A stretch of DNA of 64,000 nt from Diplocloster agilis. Its GTDB lineage: Bacteria; Bacillota; Clostridia; Lachnospirales; Lachnospiraceae. Below the pieces are notes generated by a model, which made no database searches, was not told the DNA's origin, and saw nothing but the letters and a program-made list of their open reading frames with translations. The stretch's first letter is position 1. Each line of letters begins with the position of its first letter. The translations under genes and the position numbers were made by a program. The stretch covers positions 1-64,000 of the forward strand of contig NZ_JAHQCW010000033.1 of NCBI RefSeq assembly GCF_019042275.1, read 5' to 3'. Shown piece after piece: positions 57,838-64,000 of the stretch.

Positions 57838-58836
57838 TTAGTTTCCCTGTTTTTTCCTGTTGGCCACATCGGCGAATACTGCGATAATCAGTACGAAGCC
57901 GGTGATAAACAACTGGTAGTGAGGCTGCAGGCCTACGAAAGGAAGGCCGGTTTTCAGGATCGCCATGATAAATACACCGATCAGGGTACCTGCGATTGAT
58001 CCAACACCACCGGAGAGAGACGTTCCGCCGATTACAACACCGGCGATGGCATCCAGCTCAAATCCGTTTCCGGTACCGGGCATCAGGGTTACGTTGATAG
58101 CCGCGTAAGAGATACCTGCCAGAGCAGCGAACAGGCCGCTGATGATAAATGCAAGGGTTTCCCATTTTACTACGTTGACACCGGATAATCTGGTTGCTTC
58201 TTTGTTGCTTCCCAAAGCCAGGATATAACGGCCGGGACGGGTCTTATTTAAAATGATCGCCATGATAATAGCCAGTACGATCAACAGGATGAATCCGGTA
58301 GGAATACCTGCCGCCATATTCTGAGGCAGCCAGTCAGGCTGGAACTTGAAGATGTTCTTAAACCATGCGCCTGCTTCGTCGCCCATCGGGAAGGATACGG
58401 AAGCCGTTCCTGTAACGATGGAACCAAGTCCTCTTGTTATCATCATCGTACCCAGTGTGGCGATAAAAGCCGGCAGCCCCATCACGGAAACCATCAGTCC
58501 GTTGGCCAGTCCGAACACGCCGCCGATCACGATGATCAGGATCAAGGCTACTGCCATGGGAACCCCTGCCTGGTATAAGGTACCGCCGATCAGGGAACAG
58601 CAGATACACAAGGTACCGATGGACAGGTCAATTCCGCCTGTGATAATAACAAATGTAACGCCGATTGCCATGAAACCAATGTAGTAAGCGGAGTCAAATA
58701 CGCTGACGATCGTACTGTATTTGAAGAATCCCTTACCGAATATACTAAAGAATATGAACAACGCTACCATCGCTACAATGGCAACTAACTTCTGTGTTCC
58801 CATTGCCCTGGTTTTCTTTTCAACACTTTTTTCCAT
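57838..58836 (-). CDS. sugar ABC transporter permease, RbsC type
   Basis: A 332-residue BPD_transp_2 permease with about ten membrane segments. The conserved loops are GGIDLSIGTL at about 66-75, ALGSNKEATRLSGVNV in the middle and DAIAGVVIGGTSLSGGVGSI towards the end. It lies 14 bases after the ATPase gene. It works with the adjacent ATPase and lipoprotein as a single importer. Confidence 0.95.
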   Translation of the reverse strand: MEKSVEKKTRAMGTQKLVAIVAMVALFIFFSIFGKGFFKYSTIVSVFDSAYYIGFMAIGVTFVIITGGIDLSIGTLCICCSLIGGTLYQAGVPMAVALILIIVIGGVFGLANGLMVSVMGLPAFIATLGTMMITRGLGSIVTGTASVSFPMGDEAGAWFKNIFKFQPDWLPQNMAAGIPTGFILLIVLAIIMAIILNKTRPGRYILALGSNKEATRLSGVNVVKWETLAFIISGLFAALAGISYAAINVTLMPGTGNGFELDAIAGVVIGGTSLSGGVGSIAGTLIGVFIMAILKTGLPFVGLQPHYQLFITGFVLIIAVFADVANRKKQGN

Positions 58837-58850
58837 TTTCTTTTACCCTC

Positions 58851-60359
58851 CTAATTTCTCAATGTTGCTGCGCGCATTATTGCTTCCTGGCTCGCCTCTT
58901 CGATAGAAAGTTCGCCAGTCTTTCTGCCTTCGCACATGACAACGATCCGATCGCTCATTCTCAACACCTCTGTCAATTCAGAGGATATCATAATAATGGA
59001 CTTCCCTTGTGCCACCAGTTCATTCATCAGATGGTAGATCTCACTCTTGGCACCCACGTCGATGCCTCGGGTAGGTTCGTCAAAAATCAGGATATCACAA
59101 TCCCGGACCAGCCATTTGGCAATAACGACTTTCTGCTGGTTACCACCGGACAGGCTGACTACTTTCGTATCCACGGTAGGAGTTTTTGTTTTCAATTTTT
59201 CTACATATTCCACCGCGGCTTCTTTTTCCTTGGCCTTGTCTATAAACAACCCATTGGCAAAATTATCAAGCGACGCCATCGTGGTATTCTCCGCAACGGT
59301 CTTTTCCACGATGATACCGTATCTCTTACGGTCCTCCGACAGATATCCGATACCGGCGTTTACGGCATCCTGAGGGCTCTTGATTACTACTTTTTCCCCA
59401 TTTACAAAGATCTCGCCGCTGTCGATCTTATCCGCTCCAAAGATCGCTCTGGCCGTCTCTGTTCTGCCTGCGCCCATCAGTCCTGAGAATCCGAGAATCT
59501 CGCCTTTTCTCAGATCAAAACTCACATCCTTGACCATCTTACCGGCATTCAGATTCTTCACGCTCAGCACCACCGGCGCGTCGTCCGGTACATTGCTCTT
59601 TTCCTTCGGGTCTTCGTAGATTACACGTCCAACCATCATATTAATGATATCGTCTTTCGTGCATTTCTCAGTGATCAGTGTTCCCACATACTCACCATCA
59701 CGCATAACCGTTACACGGTCCGTTATTACCTTAATCTCATCCATGCGGTGGGAAATATAAATAATTCCCAGATTCTTCTCCCGCAGGTCACGGATAATCT
59801 TGAACAGCTCGTCGATCTCCGCTTCCGTCAGAGCCGCCGAAGGCTCGTCAAAAATAATCACCTTTGCGTCTCTGGAAATAGCCTTTGCGATTTCGCACAT
59901 CTGCTGTTTACCAACGGTGAGATTCCCCATTTTCTCAGCCGGATTGATATTGATATTCAATCTTTCAAACAGCTTTGCCGCTTCTTCGTTCATCTTCTTA
60001 TCATTAATCAGTTTGCCGTTCATTTTCTCACGGCCAATAAAAATATTCTGCGCCACCGTCAGATGGTTCATCATATTCAGTTCCTGATGCACGATGGATA
60101 TTCCGATATCCTGTGCCTCTTTCGGGGTGGTAAAGTTCACTTCCTGCCCCTCAAAAGTGATCGTTCCGCTGTCCTTGGAATAAATGCCCGTCAACACTTT
60201 CATCAATGTGGATTTTCCGGCACCATTCTCGCCCATCAGCGCATGAACTTCTCCCTTTCTCAGGTCAAAGTCTACTTCCTTTAGTGCATGGACACCTGGA
60301 AAGGACTTGTCTATCCCTTTCATTGTCAATATTACGTCGCCCACTATCTCACCATCCAT
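58851..60359 (-). CDS. sugar ABC transporter ATPase, RbsA type (two ABC domains)
   Basis: A 502-residue protein with two ABC domains in tandem. The first has Walker A GENGAGKSTLMK, signature LTVGKQQM and Walker B VIIFDEPSAAL. The second has the degenerate P-loop region GLMGAGRTE, signature LSGGNQQK and Walker B ILIFDEPTRGID. This is the usual layout of RbsA/MglA ATPases. It is the first gene of the operon rbsA-rbsC-binding protein-fucU, transcribed from upstream of 60359. Confidence 0.95.
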   Translation of the reverse strand: MDGEIVGDVILTMKGIDKSFPGVHALKEVDFDLRKGEVHALMGENGAGKSTLMKVLTGIYSKDSGTITFEGQEVNFTTPKEAQDIGISIVHQELNMMNHLTVAQNIFIGREKMNGKLINDKKMNEEAAKLFERLNININPAEKMGNLTVGKQQMCEIAKAISRDAKVIIFDEPSAALTEAEIDELFKIIRDLREKNLGIIYISHRMDEIKVITDRVTVMRDGEYVGTLITEKCTKDDIINMMVGRVIYEDPKEKSNVPDDAPVVLSVKNLNAGKMVKDVSFDLRKGEILGFSGLMGAGRTETARAIFGADKIDSGEIFVNGEKVVIKSPQDAVNAGIGYLSEDRKRYGIIVEKTVAENTTMASLDNFANGLFIDKAKEKEAAVEYVEKLKTKTPTVDTKVVSLSGGNQQKVVIAKWLVRDCDILIFDEPTRGIDVGAKSEIYHLMNELVAQGKSIIMISSELTEVLRMSDRIVVMCEGRKTGELSIEEASQEAIMRAATLRN

Positions 60360-60393
60360 TTCTCTTCAGAACTCGTCTCTCTGATATGTGTCT

Positions 60394-60422
60394 ATTATAT
60401 GTCTAAATTATGAACGTTTTAA
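60394..60422 (-). promoter_or_regulatory. possible weak promoter of the sugar transporter operon
   Basis: On the minus strand TATAAT (60399-60394) with a 17-base spacer to TTAAAA (60422-60417). The poor -35 would fit activation by a regulator, perhaps the response regulator partner of the kinase at 62997, but that is inference. Confidence 0.4.
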
Positions 60423-60713
60423 TAGAGAATCTTATGGAAAAGGGTAAAAATCTTACGAAGTTGTAGAATATTTTCCCCTTATTCCTTTTTTCGGATTTTC
60501 TTCCCCTGTTTTATGCACTGTTTTCTATAGAAACCGGAAAAAGAGTATACGCTCCGGTTCTTGACATATCTTGCTTTGAATGACATAATGAAAAGCACAT
60601 CCGAGGAAGAAGCGGATTTCCCATATCCTATTTACACTTCGCCCCAAAACGAACGCTGTACCTTTGCCGGTAAGCATGTGTTCCCGGCATTCTGGAAACA
60701 ACTCATTCATTGC
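60423..60713. other. intergenic region between divergent transporter and Rpn genes
   Basis: No gene is supported. A good sigma-A-like pair, TTGACA (60561-60566), 17 bases, CATAAT (60584-60589), faces right and would give a 240-base leader for the Rpn gene. I do not recognise an RNA in that leader. Confidence 0.45.
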
Positions 60714-60742
60714 TTGTAGTAATCTGACATTTCCCTTATAAT
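60714..60742 (+). promoter_or_regulatory. proximal promoter of the Rpn-family gene
   Basis: TTGTAG (60714-60719), a 17-base spacer and TATAAT (60737-60742), about 95 bases before the start codon. Confidence 0.6.
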
Positions 60743-60836
60743 AATCTTATAAAATTCCCATAAATAATATAGCGAAATGAAATGGATATAACAAAGTCCT
60801 GTTTCTTCCTTAAAAAATGATTAAGGAGGAAATAAT

Positions 60837-61763
60837 ATGCACACAACCGATTACATCGGGACGAACAAAAGCTATAAGGACCGGCTGTTCCGCCTTTTGT
60901 TTGCCGAAAAGAAGCACGGCCTCGAGCTTTATAACGCGTTAAACCATACGGATTACAGGGATGCGGAGGAATTGGAGATCAGGACCCTGGAGGATGCCAT
61001 CTGGATGAAGATGAAAAATGACGTGGCATATCTGATCCGTGATATCCTATCTTTGTACGAACATCAGAGTACTGTGAATCCGAACCTGCCGGTTCGCGGC
61101 CTGCTTTATTTCGCGGATATGTTCCGGGGGATTCTGCACGGAAAGCATATCTACGGCACAAAGCTGGTAGCCCTGCCGACCCCGGTTTACATCGTATTTT
61201 ACAATGGCGACCAGGAGATCGGCGAGGAAAAATGGCTAAAATTATCCGATGCTTTTATTCACGGGAATGAGCAGTCTAAAATGGAATTACAGGTACAGAT
61301 CCTCAATATCAATTACGGGCATAATCCCCACTTAATGGAGCGCTGCCCCACCCTGAAAGAATATGCGGCCTTGGTCGGCAAGGTTAAGGCTTACCGCGGG
61401 GAAATGGACTTTGGCGAGGCGGTTAAGAAAGCGGTAGATGATTGCATTGCCGAAGGGATATTGAGAGAGTTCCTGATGACAAGGAGGGCAGAAGTGATGA
61501 ATTCAATCCTGACGGAATATGATGAAGAACAGGTTCTGGCCGACATAGGACAGGAGCGTTATGAAGAGGGAAAAGCGGAAGGAAAGATGGAGGGGATAGC
61601 GGAAGGTGTCCTGGAATTGTTGGGAGAATATTGCGAGGTCCCAGAAGATTTAAAAAATACGATTCAATCGGAAGCCAATATTGATACCTTAAGCCGGTGG
61701 CTGAAATTAGCCGCCCGCTCAGATTCTATCGAGTCCTTTAAATCTCAGATGTACAAGCATTAA
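60837..61763 (+). CDS. Rpn-family PD-(D/E)XK nuclease/putative transposase
   Basis: A 308-residue protein of the Rpn (YhgA-like) family, nucleases that promote RecA-independent recombination in E. coli. The nuclease core is at about 55-130: Asp in KNDVAYLIRD and the E-x-Q of LYEHQST, followed by PVRGLLYFADMFRG. A helical C-terminal region contains EEGKAEGKMEGIAEGVLEL, the repeat-like segment often found in this family. ATG after AAGGAGG. It is transcribed away from the sugar operon and ends about 60 bases before an F1 half element. Confidence 0.88.
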   Translation: MHTTDYIGTNKSYKDRLFRLLFAEKKHGLELYNALNHTDYRDAEELEIRTLEDAIWMKMKNDVAYLIRDILSLYEHQSTVNPNLPVRGLLYFADMFRGILHGKHIYGTKLVALPTPVYIVFYNGDQEIGEEKWLKLSDAFIHGNEQSKMELQVQILNINYGHNPHLMERCPTLKEYAALVGKVKAYRGEMDFGEAVKKAVDDCIAEGILREFLMTRRAEVMNSILTEYDEEQVLADIGQERYEEGKAEGKMEGIAEGVLELLGEYCEVPEDLKNTIQSEANIDTLSRWLKLAARSDSIESFKSQMYKH

Positions 61764-61819
61764 ATGAAGATACGGCTAATCTGCCGCGATAATATAAGAA
61801 TGGCCAGGTTTCCCCTGAG

Positions 61820-62019
61820 GTGGTTCTTCCTCGGGTTTGGGTATGCCCGCTGCTCAGGGCCGGGATGCTCCGGACAGCCGGATTCCTTTGTGTCTCCCCG
61901 GGAGCGCATAGGGCGGCTGTGCTCCCGCTTAGTGGAGTCGGAAAGCCGGGTTCAGGATGCCCGGCGGACTTCACTTCCGACGGGCAAGAGCCTCTGAACC
62001 GGGAACACATCACGAGTTC
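61820..62019 (-). repeat. F1 palindromic element, half copy h
   Basis: Left half of an F1 element: arm with CGGGAGCGCATAGGGCGGCTGTGCTC in two adjoining blocks, inner arm AGCCGGGTTCAGG, the first core hairpin (here GGACTTCACTTCC, one base off), GAGCCTCTGAACC and the second hairpin GGAACACATCACGAGTTCC. It then stops one base before the stop codon of the next gene (62021). The second half is absent. It is about nine-tenths identical to the reverse complement of 1-165. Confidence 0.85.
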
Positions 62020-62020
62020 C

Positions 62021-63013
62021 CTATTTATCGAAAAATGGAAATAAAAGCTTCTGATTCTGTTCTGTATACATATTGTCTTTCGTAATCAGCTCCGAACCGG
62101 AATCGATAACCGGGGGGACTTTTTCTCCCTTCAAAACCTTTAACGCGGTTTCTACGGCCAGGTATCCCATATTAAAGGATTTTTGGACCACGATCGCCTG
62201 AAACACTCCTTTTTCCAGAAACTTAATCTGTTCCAAGGAATTATCGAATCCGATCACTTTCACCCGCTGGGATGCCCCGCCCTGTATCTCATCCACCGCC
62301 CTGGCCGCGCCTACGGCAGAATACTCGTTTAAGCCCGCGATGTAATCCAGATCCGGATATTTTTCCAGCAGTTCCTTGGTGAGGCGGTAAGCCTTTTGAT
62401 AGTTGGAATCGCAGTAGACCACCTCCACGATCTGGTCTTCGTAGGGGCCGATTCCGGCCCGAAGGCCCCTCTCGCGGTCTATGGCCGTTGACGCGTCTTT
62501 TACATGGCTCACAATGGCGATTTGGGAATCCTCATTCAGGCTCTGCTGCATGAATTTCCCCATCTTCATGCCCGCCGCGAAATTGTCGGTGGCGATCAGT
62601 GCATCCGCCACATCCTCGTCCACTCCCGAGTCCACGAAAATAAGCTTGATTCCGCTTTCTTTCACTTTTTTTACCATCTCAGTGGAATTCGTGTACGAAA
62701 TCGGAGATACCGCAATCACATCCGCTTTGCTGTCGATCGCTTTCTGAATCCGCCTGTTCTGATCCTCATAGTCGGTCTCATTGCTTCCCCCGTCTATGAC
62801 CAGATCAATGTCGTAATCCTTGGCCGCCATATTGGCTCCCTCGATCAGCGCCGTCCAGAAATCATTGGTCTCATCAATGAGCTTCGGTATATACACCATA
62901 TGGACTACTTTTTTCTCCTTTTGTGTCTGTATACTGTAGATGAGAAATAACAGGAGACTAAGGCAGAGGAGACTGCTGGCTATAATCAGCCATTTTCTAT
63001 AGCTCTTCTTCAT
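62021..63013 (-). CDS. membrane-anchored sugar-binding protein
   Basis: A 330-residue Peripla_BP_4 protein with a single N-terminal transmembrane helix (about 8-27) and no lipobox, so it is held at the membrane by that helix. Sugar-binding-fold blocks include DFWTALIEGANMAAKDY, DVIAVSPISYTNS, FVDSGVDEDVADALIATDN and VIGFDNS. Its start overlaps the kinase gene by 17 bases. Such proteins usually present a sugar to the partner kinase rather than to a transporter, and the transporter operon lies just downstream. Confidence 0.9.
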   Translation of the reverse strand: MKKSYRKWLIIASSLLCLSLLLFLIYSIQTQKEKKVVHMVYIPKLIDETNDFWTALIEGANMAAKDYDIDLVIDGGSNETDYEDQNRRIQKAIDSKADVIAVSPISYTNSTEMVKKVKESGIKLIFVDSGVDEDVADALIATDNFAAGMKMGKFMQQSLNEDSQIAIVSHVKDASTAIDRERGLRAGIGPYEDQIVEVVYCDSNYQKAYRLTKELLEKYPDLDYIAGLNEYSAVGAARAVDEIQGGASQRVKVIGFDNSLEQIKFLEKGVFQAIVVQKSFNMGYLAVETALKVLKGEKVPPVIDSGSELITKDNMYTEQNQKLLFPFFDK

Positions 63014-64000
63014 TTTCTTCCTCCCACGCAGAGTTCGGGATCCGTATCGTTACGGTGGTCCCTACATTCAGCTGGCTTTCATAGGTCAGGCCATATTCCG
63101 GTCCGTAGTAGAGCCGCAGGCGCTTATTCACGTTGCCTGCTCCCACTCCGTTGGATTTTCTGCTCGTTTTCTTCTCAAATATATGGGCCAGCTGTTCCTC
63201 GGTCATACCGATCCCGTTATCTTCCACACGGATCACGATAATGGAACCCAGATTACGCCCTGTCACCCAGATCATTCCCTTGGTTTCCTTATATTTTATT
63301 CCATGGTAAATGGCGTTTTCAACCAACGGCTGAAGCACCAGTTTTACGATCTTAAGATCAAGGATGTCCGGATCCACATCAATGGAAAATTCCAGCCTGT
63401 CCTGATAGCGCATTTTCTGGATCGTCAGATAGCTGCGGGTATATTCTACCTCGCTCGCGATCGTCACGATCTCGTCTTCATTGCTGATACTCTGGCGCAG
63501 AAGTTTTGCCAGCGAGGAGGTCATCAGCACCACCTCCCGGTTTTTTCCGCCTTCCGCCATCCAGATAATGGAATCCAGGGTATTATATAAGAAGTGGGGA
63601 TTGATCTGGGACTGCAGCGCCATCAGTTCGCTCTTCCTCTTCTGTTCCTGTTCTTCCATATTCTGGATCATCAGATGATGGATCTCTTCCGTCATAATAT
63701 TGAAAGAGTTGGTCAGCGCCGAGATTTCATTGTGCCCAACCGTCTGAAGTGTCACATTCTCGAACTGCCCCTGCTCCACCTTTTTCATGGACTTCACCAG
63801 CGCCTTTATTGGCTTGGTTATCATACTGGAGAGCAGAATCGCAATCAGAACCGCCGCCACAAAGAGCGCTGCGGCGATCAGCACGTAAGTCAGCTGCGTC
63901 TCCTTGCGGTTTCCCAACAGGTCTTCCAGATAGGCCACCCCCACTACGGTCCAGTGGGTGCGGTCCGATTTTGATATGGTGTATAGCTTGCTGTTGTCCC
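62997..64000 (-). CDS. YesM/LytS-type sensor histidine kinase, N-terminus outside window
   Basis: The gene is cut by the window edge: the frame is open past the apparent ATG at 63944 and reads THWTVVGVAYLEDLLGN, the end of a Cache-type extracellular sensor. Then come a membrane helix, HAMP, a His_kinase domain with LQSQINPHFLYNTLDSI (phosphorylated His) and an HATPase with LVENAIYHGI and VEDNGIGM. This kinase type normally works with an AraC-type response regulator, which would lie upstream beyond 64000. With the sugar-binding protein it probably controls the rbs-like operon. Confidence 0.9.
   Translation of the reverse strand, partial: DNSKLYTISKSDRTHWTVVGVAYLEDLLGNRKETQLTYVLIAAALFVAAVLIAILLSSMITKPIKALVKSMKKVEQGQFENVTLQTVGHNEISALTNSFNIMTEEIHHLMIQNMEEQEQKRKSELMALQSQINPHFLYNTLDSIIWMAEGGKNREVVLMTSSLAKLLRQSISNEDEIVTIASEVEYTRSYLTIQKMRYQDRLEFSIDVDPDILDLKIVKLVLQPLVENAIYHGIKYKETKGMIWVTGRNLGSIIVIRVEDNGIGMTEEQLAHIFEKKTSRKSNGVGAGNVNKRLRLYYGPEYGLTYESQLNVGTTVTIRIPNSAWEEENEEEL

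Overview
The window looks like a chromosome segment of a spore-forming, anaerobic Clostridia bacterium, most likely Lachnospiraceae. The evidence is spore genes (sigK, spoIIP, gpr), a CIRCE/HrcA heat-shock regulon, CodY, a rubredoxin-tailed flavin reductase and gene orders shared with Bacillus subtilis. Almost all of it is ordinary core genome. No rRNA, tRNA, CRISPR array, prophage or intact insertion sequence was seen. The assignment rests on gene content and motif reading, not on a database search.

Layout. 1-8.3 kb: TPP-riboswitch-controlled thiT, argS with a small unknown gene behind it, a flavin reductase-rubredoxin, nfo, mgsA, and a GntR(YtrA-type)-ABC operon. 8.3-20.4 kb (mostly minus strand): an N-acetylmuramoyl-L-alanine amidase, guaB, a membrane protein, groES-groEL with CIRCE, then sigK-comM-dprA-topA-codY. 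20.4-22.2 kb: a gene-poor stretch with two long palindromes and a decayed ISL3-type transposase. 22.2-27.6 kb (minus): one operon, ireB-ruvX-DUF1292-rnj-ylbF-YceG-like-trmR-trhP. 27.7-33.7 kb: mtaB, an HPr-like protein without the phospho-histidine, and prmA-rsmE-nifS-thiI. 33.9-38.8 kb: hrcA-grpE-dnaK-dnaJ. 39.2-52.9 kb: a chromate-transporter pair, then hemW, lepA, spoIIP, gpr, rpsT, holA, comEC and a GerMN lipoprotein, close to the B. subtilis comEC-holA-rpsT-gpr-spoIIP-lepA-hemW-hrcA order. That order is interrupted by a collagen-like gene between rpsT and holA. 52.9-64 kb: a HAMP histidine kinase, then a sugar ABC transporter with a FucU mutarotase, an Rpn-family nuclease, and a membrane-anchored sugar-binding protein fused in operon to a YesM-type kinase that runs off the window.

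The unexplained structure is in the intergenic DNA. Two families of long, GC-rich inverted-repeat elements are scattered through the window. Family F1 (about 360-450 bp when complete) lies at 1-210, 21724-22177, 46398-46760, 48484-48656, a nested cluster at 55303-55968, and 61820-62019. It has long arms, a conserved asymmetric interruption in the arms, and a branched core with two small hairpins. Several stem positions differ between copies by compensating changes. Family F2 lies at 428-704, 20521-20836, 33795-33890 and 54531-54804. Its arms have no evident similarity between copies, yet all four share one apical motif, AAACTCGC-loop-GCTCRRACAG, in the same asymmetric internal loop. F1 copies sit at breaks in otherwise conserved gene order and flank the accessory genes. 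They also abut the stop codons of fucU and of the anchored binding protein. I do not recognise either family. They could be structured RNAs, REP-like non-autonomous mobile elements, or both, and they are the best candidates here for something undescribed.
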